The notes under the pieces were generated by a model that was not told the origin of the DNA, did not search any database, and saw only the letters and a list, made by a program, of their open reading frames with translations. From NCBI RefSeq assembly GCF_003952265.1, contig NZ_CP034438.1:1860001-1924000 (forward strand): a DNA stretch of 64,000 bases. The letters are read 5' to 3'. Positions 17,188 through 25,911 of the stretch are shown one piece after another. A program made the translations under genes and the position numbers. This DNA comes from Flaviflexus salsibiostraticola. GTDB taxonomy: Bacteria > Actinomycetota > Actinomycetes > Actinomycetales > Actinomycetaceae. Positions within the stretch are counted from its first letter, which is position 1. Each line of letters opens with the position of its first letter.

Positions 17188-18270
17188 ATGATCGTGACAG
17201 CGGCCGAGGATGCGGCCATGACCCGAGCGCTTAGCGTGGCGTCGTCTCCCGACTTTCGACCGGGCCCCAACCCGCGGGTCGGATGTGTCTTGCTCGATCC
17301 AGAGGGTGCGACGGTCTCTGAAGGGTGGCACCGAGGAGCAGGGACACCACACGCTGAGGCCGACGCCCTCTCCAAGGCCGGCGCGTCAGCTCGGGGCGCC
17401 ACTGCCGTCGTCACTCTAGAGCCCTGCGATCACTCGGGCCGGACGGGACCATGCACACGCGCGCTCATCGACGCCGGTGTTTCCCGTGTCGTCTTCGCGC
17501 AGTCCGACCCGAACCCGCAGGCCTCAAAGGGCGCGCAGGCTCTTCGCGCGGCGGGCGTCGATGCTGTCGGCGGCCATCGCTCTGCTGAGGCCGCGGAACT
17601 GAACCGTGCCTGGTCCTTCGCCGTCACACACGGCCGGCCCTACGTCACATGGAAATATGCCGCCACCCTCGACGGGCGCAGCGCGGCAGTCGATGGCACC
17701 TCCGCGTGGATCACCTCTCGCGCAGCCCGTTCAGATACTCATCGCCTGCGGGGCGAATGCGATGTCATCATGGTCGGGACGAACACCGTGGTCGTGGATG
17801 ACCCTCAGCTCACCGTGCGCGATTCGGATGGTCGCGCCGTCGCGCATCAGCCGCTTCGTGTCATCGTCGGTGAGCGACCCCTCAGCGGCAGCCACCGAAT
17901 CTTCGACGACGCGGCCGACACCCTTCACCTGCAGACTCGAGATCCCGCAAGGGTGCTGGAAGAACTGCACCGCCTCGAGCGGCGCCACGTCTTTCTCGAG
18001 GGCGGACCCACCGTGGCTGCTGCTTTCCTTCGTGCGGGTGTCGTCGATGAGATCGTCGCCTACCTTGCGCCAGCTCTCCTCGGAGCCGGTCGGTTCGCCA
18101 TCGGCCCGCTCGGCATCGAGTCCATGACCGACATCCTCAGATTCACGATGACCGACGTCACGGTTATCCCTCCCACCATCCCCACGGACGAAGCCAACAT
18201 TCGAGTGACGATGCGCGGCTCCGTCCAGCAGCACAACGAAGAAGGTCCCTATATATGTTCACCGGAATAG
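17188..18270 (+). CDS. ribD: Bifunctional pyrimidine deaminase/reductase RibD
   Basis: A 360-residue two-domain enzyme for two successive steps of riboflavin synthesis: deamination of the diaminopyrimidine and NADPH-dependent reduction of the ribosyl side chain. The deaminase zinc site is HAE (55-57) with PCDHSGRTGPC (Cys80, Cys89). The reductase half contains GRPYVTWKYAATLDGRSA, DVIMVGTNTVVVDDPQL and VFLEGGPTVAAAFL. The ATG at 17188 follows GGAGGGG. Its end overlaps ribE by 16 bp. Confidence 0.96.
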   Translation: MIVTAAEDAAMTRALSVASSPDFRPGPNPRVGCVLLDPEGATVSEGWHRGAGTPHAEADALSKAGASARGATAVVTLEPCDHSGRTGPCTRALIDAGVSRVVFAQSDPNPQASKGAQALRAAGVDAVGGHRSAEAAELNRAWSFAVTHGRPYVTWKYAATLDGRSAAVDGTSAWITSRAARSDTHRLRGECDVIMVGTNTVVVDDPQLTVRDSDGRAVAHQPLRVIVGERPLSGSHRIFDDAADTLHLQTRDPARVLEELHRLERRHVFLEGGPTVAAAFLRAGVVDEIVAYLAPALLGAGRFAIGPLGIESMTDILRFTMTDVTVIPPTIPTDEANIRVTMRGSVQQHNEEGPYICSPE

Positions 18271-18857
18271 TCGAAGAGCTTGGCTCTGTCATCAGCCTGG
18301 ACGAGCAGAACGATGCACTGCGCCTCACCGTGCGCGGTGCGCTGGCCACGTCCGATGCGGTCCCCGGTGACTCGATCGCCGTCAACGGCTGCTGCCTCAC
18401 CGTGACGTCGTGTGACGGTGACGAGTTCACCGCCGATGTCATGAGAGAGACACTCATGAAGACCTCGCTGGGAATCCTCGAGCCCGGGAGCCGGGTGAAC
18501 CTCGAGCGCGCCGTCACGCCGAGCACGCGCCTCGGCGGGCACATGGTCCAGGGGCACGTGGACGGCACCGGTCAGATCCTTGACCGGCAGCCCAGCGAGC
18601 ACTGGGAGATCGTGACGATCTCGGTGCCCGACGCCGTGAGTCGCTACATCGTCCGAAAGGGGTCGATCGCGGTCGACGGCGTCAGTCTCACCGTCGTCGA
18701 CACCGCATCCAACGGTCCGGCGGGAGCATCGTTCACCGTGAGCCTCATCCCCGAGACGCTGGCGAGGACGACGCTCGGGTTCAAGGAGCCAGACGACACC
18801 GTCAACCTCGAAGTGGATATCATCGCCAAGTACGTCGAGAAGCTGGTGGCCCGATGA
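18255..18857 (+). CDS. ribE: Riboflavin synthase alpha chain
   Basis: A 200-residue protein with the duplicated lumazine-binding barrel. The first half starts MFTGIVEELGSV and has NGCCLTVT and MRETLMKTSLG; the second has GHVDGTGQI, VDGVSLTVVD and ETLARTTLG. It dismutates two 6,7-dimethyl-8-ribityllumazine molecules into riboflavin. It overlaps ribD at its start and ribBA by 4 bp (ATGA) at its end. Confidence 0.96.
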   Translation: MFTGIVEELGSVISLDEQNDALRLTVRGALATSDAVPGDSIAVNGCCLTVTSCDGDEFTADVMRETLMKTSLGILEPGSRVNLERAVTPSTRLGGHMVQGHVDGTGQILDRQPSEHWEIVTISVPDAVSRYIVRKGSIAVDGVSLTVVDTASNGPAGASFTVSLIPETLARTTLGFKEPDDTVNLEVDIIAKYVEKLVAR

Positions 18858-20074
18858 GCGCCGCGACGGTCCTGCGCCTGGATACGGTCGACCACGCGAT
18901 CCGCAGCATCGCGGTTGGTCACGCCGTCGTCGTCACGGGCGGCGAGAATGAGGGCGGAGATCTCGTCTTCGCGGTCTCTCAGGCCAAGCCGGAGCTCATC
19001 GCGTTCGCCCTTAGGCATTCGCGCGGGCAGGTCGACCTCCCGATGCCGGAGGAGACGCTCGACCAGCTGACAGCTGAGCTCTTGTCACGAGACAATCCCG
19101 CGAGCACAGATCCCGCACGGTCACGGGGCGCGAGCGTTGAGGCCACCGATCGTGCAAGCGCGGCGATCAGGGCTCTTGCGTACGAGGTGAAACGCGTGTC
19201 GGCCGACACCGGCCGACTCCGTCCGATGCGGACTCTCACCGGCGGCGTCCTCGCGCGCCGCCGCTCCGCGGAGGCCTCCGTCGATCTGGCTCGTCTGGCG
19301 GGCGCGGCTCCCGTCGGCGCTGTCGTCCGCCTCGTCAACAGCGACGGCACGAGGAAGGACGGCCCTCAGCTGCGTGACTTCGCTGACGAGCATGACCTGC
19401 TGGTAGTGTCCATCGACAGTCTTCTCGCCCACCGGCATCTCCGCGAAGAGCTCGTGCGGAAGACAGGGGGGACGAGACTCCCCACCATCTATGGCGACTT
19501 CACCGCTCACGGGTACAGAACGAGCGTGGAGGGAGTCGAACATGTCGCTCTTGTCCTCGGTGATCTTCGGGGCGACGACCCCGTGCTGACGAGAATCCAT
19601 TCCGAATGTCTGACCGGTGACGCCTTCGGCAGCCGCCGCTGTGACTGCGGCCCCCAGCTTCAGCAGGCGCTCGAGAGGATCCACACTCGCGGACGAGGCG
19701 TCGTCGTCTACCTGCGCGGCCACGAGGGTCGCGGAATCGGACTGGCCGCGAAACTGCGGGCCTACCAGCTTCAGGACGCAGGGTTGGACACCGTCGATGC
19801 CAACCTTGAACAGGGCCTTGCTGCAGATGACCGGCACTATGGCGATGCCGCCCAGATTCTGCGAGATCTCGGCGTGGAGCGCGTCGACCTGCTGACGAAC
19901 AACCCGGACAAGTCCAGTGCACTCGAGCAATTCGGAATCGGAGTAGCACACCAGGTGCCGTCCGCTGTCAGCCCTAATCCCCACAATCTCGCCTATCTCA
20001 TCACGAAGCGCGACCGCATGGGCCACACGCTGCCTGGGCTGGACGAGCTGTGCACAACCGCTGGAGGACGCTGA
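18854..20074 (+). CDS. ribA: RibBA: GTP cyclohydrolase II with degenerate DHBP-synthase domain
   Basis: A 406-residue fusion. The C-terminal GTP cyclohydrolase II domain is intact: zinc ligands C252, C263 and C265 in [37 protein letters not shown], and [17 protein letters not shown]. The N-terminal DHBP synthase domain keeps the fold length, but the DRENEGD motif reads GGENEGGD (29-36), with the Arg lost. The GT-x-FT-x-SVD strand is replaced by an unrelated Ser/Arg-rich stretch. The GH-x-FPL and RxGHTEA motifs, which carry active-site His residues, are replaced ([15 protein letters not shown]). It therefore probably supplies only the GTP branch of the pathway. Confidence 0.93.
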   Translation: MSAATVLRLDTVDHAIRSIAVGHAVVVTGGENEGGDLVFAVSQAKPELIAFALRHSRGQVDLPMPEETLDQLTAELLSRDNPASTDPARSRGASVEATDRASAAIRALAYEVKRVSADTGRLRPMRTLTGGVLARRRSAEASVDLARLAGAAPVGAVVRLVNSDGTRKDGPQLRDFADEHDLLVVSIDSLLAHRHLREELVRKTGGTRLPTIYGDFTAHGYRTSVEGVEHVALVLGDLRGDDPVLTRIHSECLTGDAFGSRRCDCGPQLQQALERIHTRGRGVVVYLRGHEGRGIGLAAKLRAYQLQDAGLDTVDANLEQGLAADDRHYGDAAQILRDLGVERVDLLTNNPDKSSALEQFGIGVAHQVPSAVSPNPHNLAYLITKRDRMGHTLPGLDELCTTAGGR

Positions 20075-20075
20075 C

Positions 20076-20546
20076 ATGAGCACGACCAAGACCCCTGCCC
20101 CTACTCCCAACCTCGACACCTCGGGCCTGAGCGCTGCGATTGTTGCGGCTACCTGGCACGCCCGGTTCATGGATGGCCTTATCGCCGGTGCGGAACGGGC
20201 GTGCGCTGATGCGGGGATCGAGCCGCTCCTCGTGCGTGTCCCCGGGGCCTTCGAACTCCCCGTCGTCGCCGACCGTCTCGCCCAGACCTACGATGTCGTT
20301 GTGGCACTGGGTGTTGTCATCAGGGGTGAAAGCCCGCACTTCGACTACGTGTGCCGAGCTGCGACTGACGGCCTCACACGGGTTGCCCTCGATCGTGCGA
20401 CACCCGTCGGCTTCGGTCTGCTCACCTGCGACAACGACCAGCAGGCCTTCGATCGCGCCGGACTCGATGGTTCGCGTGAAGACAGCGGATATGCGGCTGC
20501 CATCGCGGCTCTCGAAACCGCGGTGGCATTGCGCCGGCTTCCGTAA
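20076..20546 (+). CDS. ribH: 6,7-dimethyl-8-ribityllumazine synthase
   Basis: A 156-residue protein with the lumazine synthase signatures [39 protein letters not shown] and the C-terminal [20 protein letters not shown]. It condenses the ribitylaminopyrimidine with dihydroxybutanone phosphate. It starts one base after the ribBA stop codon and ends the operon. A weak hairpin (CCAGC / GCTGG) follows the stop. Confidence 0.96.
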   Translation: MSTTKTPAPTPNLDTSGLSAAIVAATWHARFMDGLIAGAERACADAGIEPLLVRVPGAFELPVVADRLAQTYDVVVALGVVIRGESPHFDYVCRAATDGLTRVALDRATPVGFGLLTCDNDQQAFDRAGLDGSREDSGYAAAIAALETAVALRRLP

Positions 20547-20618
20547 TTGCGCCCAGCAGCCTCCCGCTGGTGAGAGCCCCGCACGGAGGATGATCCAGCC
20601 GGAGTGCGTCTGGGTCGC

Positions 20619-21722
20619 TCACTCCGACCGTGCGGCCGAGATCAGGACCTCCATGTGGTCCGTGTGCGGGAACATGTCGAAGACCTGGGCGCGGAGGGCC
20701 GTGAAGCCCATGATCTCGAGATCCCTCGCCGCCGAGTCGAAGCTGCAGGAGGAGTAGAGGACCCGGTCAATGTCGGAGTCGCGGATCCACTCCGCGAGGT
20801 CGCCGATGCCGCGGCGCGGAGGGTTGACGATGAGGAGATCGGGGGTCGTCTCCTGCTCGCGGGCCCACTCTCCCGCGTCGGCCGCGACGAATGTTGGGGC
20901 CCCGCCGGCGGCGCGGACCGCATCCTCCGACAGCTCCACCCCGCGGACGGTCCGCCACGGACGGGCGACGGACTTCGCGAAGCCGCCCACCCCGCAGTAC
21001 AGATCCCAGATTGATGAAGGGTCGATCTCGTCGACCCACGCGGCCGCAGTCGCATAGAGGACGCGGGTGATGTCGGTGTTGGTCTGGAAGAAGCCCTGCG
21101 GCCTCAGGTTCAGCTCGAGTGGGCCCAGGCTCATGTCGAACACCTCCGGTCCGAAGAGGTGGATCTCCGTCGGACCCTCGGGGAGCGCCACGTGCTCCGG
21201 CAGGAGGTTGGCGGTGGCGGTCGTGAGAGGGATCTGCTCGGCCAGCCACGGCAGGTGCTGGCGGATCGACGGAATAGAGGCCTCGGAGCGCAGGACGAAG
21301 CGGACGAGGAGCCTCCCCGCCGGATTGACGGTGACGAGGATCGACTTCAGCTCACCCGACCGGTGGGGCACCGAGTAGGGGACGAGGCCGGCGCGGGTGA
21401 TGAACTCGGTCAGCGGGCCGTGAGCGTCGGTGATGGGAGCCTCGTAGAGGAGGCAGTCCCGGAGGTCCTGCCCGTAGCCGTTGCGGAGGATCCCGAGAGT
21501 CGGCTGCTCCGTCGACCCGGCGACGATGATCTTCGCCTTATTCCGGAAGCCGTACTCGGCGCTCGCAACCGGCGGCAGCCACTCCGCGCAGGGAAGCAGG
21601 GACTCGGCGATGGACTGCTTGGTGGACAGCTGATCGGCGTAGGGGACCGCGAGGTGTGTGCACGAGCGGCACAGACCCTCGTTGAAGTAGGAGCAGCGCG
21701 TCAGGCTGCCGGGAACCGTCAC
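20619..21722 (-). CDS. rlmC: 23S rRNA (uracil-C5) methyltransferase, RlmC-like
   Basis: A 367-residue RumA/RlmC-family protein. The N-terminal cysteines CSYFNEGLCRSC and a further Cys in RDCLLYE fit the Fe-S cluster of this family. The methyltransferase half has WDLYCGVGGFAKSVA (SAM site), LLIVNPPRRGI and the catalytic Cys in YSSCSFDS. It lacks a TRAM domain, which fits RlmC rather than RlmD. The substrate uridine is taken from family knowledge. Confidence 0.9.
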   Translation of the reverse strand: MTVPGSLTRCSYFNEGLCRSCTHLAVPYADQLSTKQSIAESLLPCAEWLPPVASAEYGFRNKAKIIVAGSTEQPTLGILRNGYGQDLRDCLLYEAPITDAHGPLTEFITRAGLVPYSVPHRSGELKSILVTVNPAGRLLVRFVLRSEASIPSIRQHLPWLAEQIPLTTATANLLPEHVALPEGPTEIHLFGPEVFDMSLGPLELNLRPQGFFQTNTDITRVLYATAAAWVDEIDPSSIWDLYCGVGGFAKSVARPWRTVRGVELSEDAVRAAGGAPTFVAADAGEWAREQETTPDLLIVNPPRRGIGDLAEWIRDSDIDRVLYSSCSFDSAARDLEIMGFTALRAQVFDMFPHTDHMEVLISAARSE

Positions 21723-21805
21723 GCAGACATCGTAGCCGACCGGCTGGGGGCGGCAGGGACGGGTGTGCGATGCGACGGGACCGCGTGCATGACGGCGGGA
21801 TGGAC

Positions 21806-21832
21806 GATGCCCCGCTCATCGAGCGGGGCATC
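21806..21832 (-). terminator. Intrinsic-type terminator downstream of putP
   Basis: A perfect 12-bp stem (GATGCCCCGCTC / GAGCGGGGCATC) with a 3-base loop lies 30 bp past the putP stop and 80 bp upstream of the rlmC start. No T-run follows on either strand, as is common in high-GC actinobacteria. Confidence 0.8.
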
Positions 21833-21840
21833 GGGTCCTG

Positions 21841-21888
21841 TCAGGCCTGTGGCGGATTGACGGATCAGGCCTGAGGTGGATTGATCGG
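21841..21888. repeat. 24-bp tandem duplication spanning the putP stop
   Basis: Two adjacent copies beginning TCAGGCCTG (21841 and 21865) cover the last codons and stop of putP and the bases just after it. Read on the minus strand, the copy beyond the stop would again encode a VNPPQA-stop tail. It looks like a recent slippage duplication of the 3' end including the stop codon. Confidence 0.75.
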
Positions 21889-23475
21889 ATCAGCCGATCG
21901 CGGCGAGCGTTCGATGATGTTGCCATCTGCGTCGAGGTGACGGCTGGAGGCGGTCTTCGCCTCGTCGACATCCCACACCTTCGTCAGGCGGACAGCCTGG
22001 TCGAACTCGGTGTTGATCTCCTCCTGGATGTCCGCCGGGTACGGGGTCATCCTCGAGACCAGCCACGTCACGAGCAGGGCGGTGAGGAAGGCGGGCACCA
22101 TCTCGTAGAGGTCGAAGATGCCGCCGTCGATGTTGCCCCAGACGATGACGATCGCGGCGCCGGTGATCATGCCGGCCATCGCACCTCGTGCCGTCAGGCC
22201 CTTCCAGAACAGGGCGAGGATGACGATCGGCCCGAAGGACGAGCCGAAGCCCGCCCATGCGAATCCGACCAGGTTGAGGACGGTGTCGTTCGGGGTGATG
22301 GAGATGCCTGCGGCGATGAGGGCGGTGATGAGAACCGCGATCCTGCCTGCGCGGACGCCGCCGGTGCGCGACATCCTCTTCTTCGTGATCCCGGAGTAGA
22401 CATCCTCGACCATCGCCGACGAGCTCACGAGCAGCTGGGAGGAGATGGTCGACATGATCGCGGCGAGAACCGCGGCCAGGATGAGGCCGCCGATGAGGGG
22501 GTGGAAGAGGGCGGCGGTCAATGCGATGAAGACGGTCTCCGGGTCGCTCAGCGGATTCGTCTCAGGCTGGAAGTAGGAGATGCCGACGATCGCGGTGAGG
22601 ACGGCGCCGCCGACGGAGATGATCATCCAGCTGATGCCGATGCGGCGCCCGTAGACGGCGTCCTGCGGGGTGCGCAACGCCATGAAGCGGACGACGATGT
22701 GGGGCTGGCCGACGTAGCCCATGCCCCAGCCGATCGCGCCGAGCACCGCCATGACGGTGAGGCCGGCGAAGGGGTCGAGGCCATTCGGTATCCCGGAGCC
22801 GGTCAGGATCTGATCGTTGACAATCGAGGCGACGTCGCCTGGGCCGCCGGCCTGAATGGTCACGGTGATGGGAACGATGAGGAGGGCCGCCATCATGAGC
22901 AGACCCTGTGCCATATCCGTCCATGCGACGGCGATGAAGCCGCCCGCGAAGGTGTAGACGACGACGATGACGGCGATGAGGAGCATGCCCCAGATGTAGT
23001 CCCAGCCGAAGGCGGACTCGAAGTACTTGCCCGAGGCCACGAGCTGGGACGAGATGTAGAAGATGAAGAAGATCAGCGTGATGATGCCGGCCGTGATCGT
23101 CAGGCCCCGACCCGTTCCCGCCAGGCGGGCGTTGAAGAAGGAGGGGATTGTGATCGAATCGCGGGCGATCTCCGTGTACGAGCGGAGCCTCGGGGCGACG
23201 AACTTCCAGTTGAGATACTGGCCGATCGTCAGGCCGACGGCGATCCAGCCCTCGACAAGGCCAGCAGCGTAGATCGCGCCGGGCAGACCCATGAGGAGCC
23301 AGCCGGACATATCCGAGGCGCCTGCCGACAGCGCGGCCGGGAACGGGTGGAGCCTGCGCCCGGCAAGCATGTAGTCGTCGTAGTTCTTCGTCTTCTTGAA
23401 TCCCCACACTCCGATGAGGATCATGGCGAGGAAATAGACGATCAGTGCGATCGTCTGTCCTGTTATCTGACTCAT
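21865..23475 (-). CDS. putP: Sodium/proline symporter
   Basis: A 536-residue SSSF-family carrier with about 13 membrane segments. Typical features are YMLAGRRLHPFPAALSAGASDMSGWLLMG (sodium site 2 region), FIFYISSQLVASGKYF and IMSTISSQLLVSSSAMVEDVY. PutP imports proline with sodium for nutrition or osmoprotection. The ATG at 23475 has AAGGGAAG upstream. A hydrophilic C-terminal tail of about 40 residues follows the last helix. It lies next to the betaine-type ABC operon, hinting at a shared osmotic role. Confidence 0.94.
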   Translation of the reverse strand: MSQITGQTIALIVYFLAMILIGVWGFKKTKNYDDYMLAGRRLHPFPAALSAGASDMSGWLLMGLPGAIYAAGLVEGWIAVGLTIGQYLNWKFVAPRLRSYTEIARDSITIPSFFNARLAGTGRGLTITAGIITLIFFIFYISSQLVASGKYFESAFGWDYIWGMLLIAVIVVVYTFAGGFIAVAWTDMAQGLLMMAALLIVPITVTIQAGGPGDVASIVNDQILTGSGIPNGLDPFAGLTVMAVLGAIGWGMGYVGQPHIVVRFMALRTPQDAVYGRRIGISWMIISVGGAVLTAIVGISYFQPETNPLSDPETVFIALTAALFHPLIGGLILAAVLAAIMSTISSQLLVSSSAMVEDVYSGITKKRMSRTGGVRAGRIAVLITALIAAGISITPNDTVLNLVGFAWAGFGSSFGPIVILALFWKGLTARGAMAGMITGAAIVIVWGNIDGGIFDLYEMVPAFLTALLVTWLVSRMTPYPADIQEEINTEFDQAVRLTKVWDVDEAKTASSRHLDADGNIIERSPRSADPINPPQA

Positions 23476-23872
23476 TATCTTCCCTTTCTCAGGCGCGGCG
23501 GTGCGCCGAGTGGTCACCTCTCCCAAGCGGCGGTGCAGAAGCCGAAAGCGGTCGGCGGGAGAGACCTACGCCACTTCTTGATATCGAGATACTAGCGGAA
23601 TGCAAAGCCGTGCACGGCTGTGTTACCAAGTTGCGCCTTTGGGTGAGCCTACGACTCGGGCGACGCGATTGGTCGGCGGTCTCAGATTTTTCCATAGGAA
23701 AAGGCGCAGAAACGGAACAAAACGGTGTAAAAGTGGCGAATTCCCGGCTCGGAGGTCCAAAACCGTCCCGCTGAGCATCAATACCGCGGGTACTCGCGCG
23801 GTTATCTAGTACTTCGGTCCTAGGAAAACGTGCGTGTCCGATGAACGCGGTCCCTCGAATGTCGTGACATGC
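23476..23872. other. Intergenic region upstream of putP
   Basis: About 400 bases with lower GC content. It must contain the minus-strand putP promoter. Short open frames are present but have neither ribosome sites nor protein-like composition. I see no RNA gene. Confidence 0.5.
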
Positions 23873-23901
23873 GGAAGGGCCGGGACTCGCCCGGCCCTTC
23901 C
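23873..23901 (-). terminator. Terminator of the betaine-type ABC operon
   Basis: A perfect 12-bp GC-rich stem (GGAAGGGCCGGG / CCCGGCCCTTCC) with a 5-base loop, 10 bp beyond the stop of the last operon gene at 23911. Confidence 0.85.
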
Positions 23902-23910
23902 CGCGATGCC

Positions 23911-24828
23911 TCAGTTGGCGTCGATCGTGAAGCGGTCCTTCACATCGGGGTTCTCATCGAGCCACTCGCCGACGGTCTCTGCGGTGTCGCGATCAGCGTT
24001 CTCGTTGAGGGCGTAGTTCTCCAGGTCGGAGAGCTCCTCATCGGAGAGCGTGAAGTTCGAGAGCACCTCGGCGACCTCCGGGTAGTCGTCCATGAAGCCG
24101 CTGCGGCCGAAGGATTTGATGTCCTCGGCGGCGCCGTAGGCGCCCTCCGGATCCTCGAGATCACGGATGTCGTAGGCGCCGTACGCCCAGTGCGGCGACC
24201 AGAGGGTCACAACGATGTTGCGGCCTTCGTTCATCGCGCCCTCAAGCTCGGCGAGCATCGCGGCGGTCGAGGAGATCTTGAAGTCCATGCCCTCGAGGCC
24301 GTAGGTCGGGATGACCTCTTCCTGGGTGATGCGGGTGATGCCGGCGCCGCCGTCGATGCCGATGATCTCGTTGTTGAACTCGTCGGCGCTGTCGGCGAGC
24401 TCGTCGATCGACTGGATTGGGGCATCCCCGTTGACGGTGAGGGCCAGCTTTGCCTCCTCGTACCAGGTGCCGAGCTCTTCGATGTCATCGCCGTACTTTT
24501 CGAGGTAGGTTGCGTGTGTGACGGGCAGCCACGCGTCGAGCAGGAGATCCATGTCGCCGGTCGAGAGGCCCGTGAAGATCACGCCGATCTCACCATTGAC
24601 GAGCTCAACGTCGTAGCCCTGCTCCTCGAGGGCGATCTCTGCCATGTGGGAGACGACGACGCCCTCATCCCATCCAGCCGGGACACCGATTGAGATCTCG
24701 CCGGTCGCGGCGGTCTCGCCGCCGGCGTCCGTTGTCTCATCGGCAGCGTTGTCGTCGCCGCAGGCGGCGAGGAGGGACATGGCGAGGGCAGCGGTGAGCG
24801 CCGCGCCGGCCTTCTTTCGAATCATCAT
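23911..24828 (-). CDS. proX: Quaternary-amine ABC substrate-binding lipoprotein, copy 1
   Basis: A 305-residue lipoprotein: basic start, hydrophobic helix and lipobox LLAACGDD. The mature part is an OpuAC/ProX-type binding domain beginning ISIGVPAGWDEG and including NNEIIGIDGGAGITRITQEE and LWSPHWAYGAYDIRDLEDPE; Trp residues in such segments cage the quaternary ammonium group in the family. The ATG at 24828 has GAAGGA upstream. It is last in the operon and a paralogue of the next gene; part of both is nearly identical at the DNA level. Confidence 0.93.
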   Translation of the reverse strand: MMIRKKAGAALTAALAMSLLAACGDDNAADETTDAGGETAATGEISIGVPAGWDEGVVVSHMAEIALEEQGYDVELVNGEIGVIFTGLSTGDMDLLLDAWLPVTHATYLEKYGDDIEELGTWYEEAKLALTVNGDAPIQSIDELADSADEFNNEIIGIDGGAGITRITQEEVIPTYGLEGMDFKISSTAAMLAELEGAMNEGRNIVVTLWSPHWAYGAYDIRDLEDPEGAYGAAEDIKSFGRSGFMDDYPEVAEVLSNFTLSDEELSDLENYALNENADRDTAETVGEWLDENPDVKDRFTIDAN

Positions 24829-24875
24829 TTCTATTCCTTCTTTCGTTGGGATCGTGCCTGGTGAGAGCGCGCGAC

Positions 24876-25784
24876 TCAGGAGTCTGAGTCGACGGTGAAG
24901 CGCTCCTTGACCTCGGGGTTGTCATCGAGCCACTCGGAGACCGCCGTGTAGGTGTCGCGGTCCGCGTTCTCGTTCATGACGTAGTTGCCGGCCCTGCTGA
25001 GGTCGTCCTCGGTCAGGTGAACCTCGCCGATCATCTCCGCGACGTCGGGGTAGTCCGCGGTGAAGCCGTCCCGAGCGAAGGTGTGCAGCTGATCGGGCTC
25101 GCCGAAAGCCAGCTCGGGGTCCTCGAGGTTCTTGATGTCGTAGGCGGCGTACGCCCAGTGCGGCACCCAGAGGGTGACGGCGATGTTGCGGCCATCCGCC
25201 ATCGCACCGTCGAGCTCGGCGAGCATCGCGGCGGTCGAGGAGATCTTGAAGTCCATGCCCTCCAGGCCGTAGGTCGGGATGACCTCTTCCTGGGTGATGC
25301 GGGTGATGCCGGCGCCGCCGTCGATGCCGATGATCTCGTTGTTGAAGAGATCGGCGTTCTCGGCGAGCTCGGCGATGGAGTCGATCGGAGCATCCGCGTT
25401 GACCGCGATGTTCGAGATGTTCTCCTCGTACCAGTAGCCGAGATCCTCGGTCGTATCGCCGTAGGCCTCGAGGTAGTTGGCGTGGAGGGTCGGCAGAGCG
25501 ACCTCCATGAGCAGGTCGAGGTCGCCGGTCGAGACGCCGGCGAACATCATGCCGATGTCGCCGTCGGTGAGCGAGACCTCGTAGCCCTGCTCCTCCAGCG
25601 TCACGGCTGTCATGTTGGAGATGAGGACACCCTCATCCCATCCTGCGGGAACGCCGATGGCGATCTCGCCCGCCGGGGACTGAGCGTCCCCCGCGTTGTC
25701 ATCATCGCTTCCGCATGCGGAGAGCACTGCGGCAGCGGCGATGGTGGTGGTCAGTGCAACGGTCCGTGTGGTCCGTGAGATCAT
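24876..25784 (-). CDS. proX: Quaternary-amine ABC substrate-binding lipoprotein, copy 2
   Basis: A 302-residue paralogue of the downstream gene, with lipobox AVLSACGSD and the same domain (IAIGVPAGWDEG; LWVPHWAYAAYDIKNLEDPE). The ligand-contact context differs slightly (LWVPHW versus LWSPHW; VALPTLHANYLEAYG versus AWLPVTHATYLEKYG), so the two copies may bind different compatible solutes or have different affinity. It sits between the permease and copy 1, separated from the permease by a short tandem-repeat spacer. Confidence 0.93.
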   Translation of the reverse strand: MISRTTRTVALTTTIAAAAVLSACGSDDDNAGDAQSPAGEIAIGVPAGWDEGVLISNMTAVTLEEQGYEVSLTDGDIGMMFAGVSTGDLDLLMEVALPTLHANYLEAYGDTTEDLGYWYEENISNIAVNADAPIDSIAELAENADLFNNEIIGIDGGAGITRITQEEVIPTYGLEGMDFKISSTAAMLAELDGAMADGRNIAVTLWVPHWAYAAYDIKNLEDPELAFGEPDQLHTFARDGFTADYPDVAEMIGEVHLTEDDLSRAGNYVMNENADRDTYTAVSEWLDDNPEVKERFTVDSDS

Positions 25785-25850
25785 AACTTCCTTCCCCGTC
25801 GAAACGGGTTGTTGTGTGTTCTTCTCGTGGATCTGCGTTCTGGATCTGCG

Positions 25851-25905
25851 TTCTGGTTGTGTTCTGGTTGTGTTCTGGTTGTGTTCTGGTTGTGTTCTGG
25901 TTGTG
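25851..25905. repeat. Five tandem copies of an 11-bp unit
   Basis: TTCTGGTTGTG occurs five times without interruption from 25851, directly after two copies of a 13-bp unit (GGATCTGCGTTCT). The array fills the operon spacer between the permease stop and the proX copy 2 start. It may be a slippage-prone spacer that changes mRNA structure or stability between the genes. Confidence 0.9.
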
Positions 25906-25911
25906 TGGGTC

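Noticed and set aside
25851..25905. Regular repeats considered as a CRISPR array
   Set aside because: Units are 11 bp, directly tandem, without spacers or cas genes.
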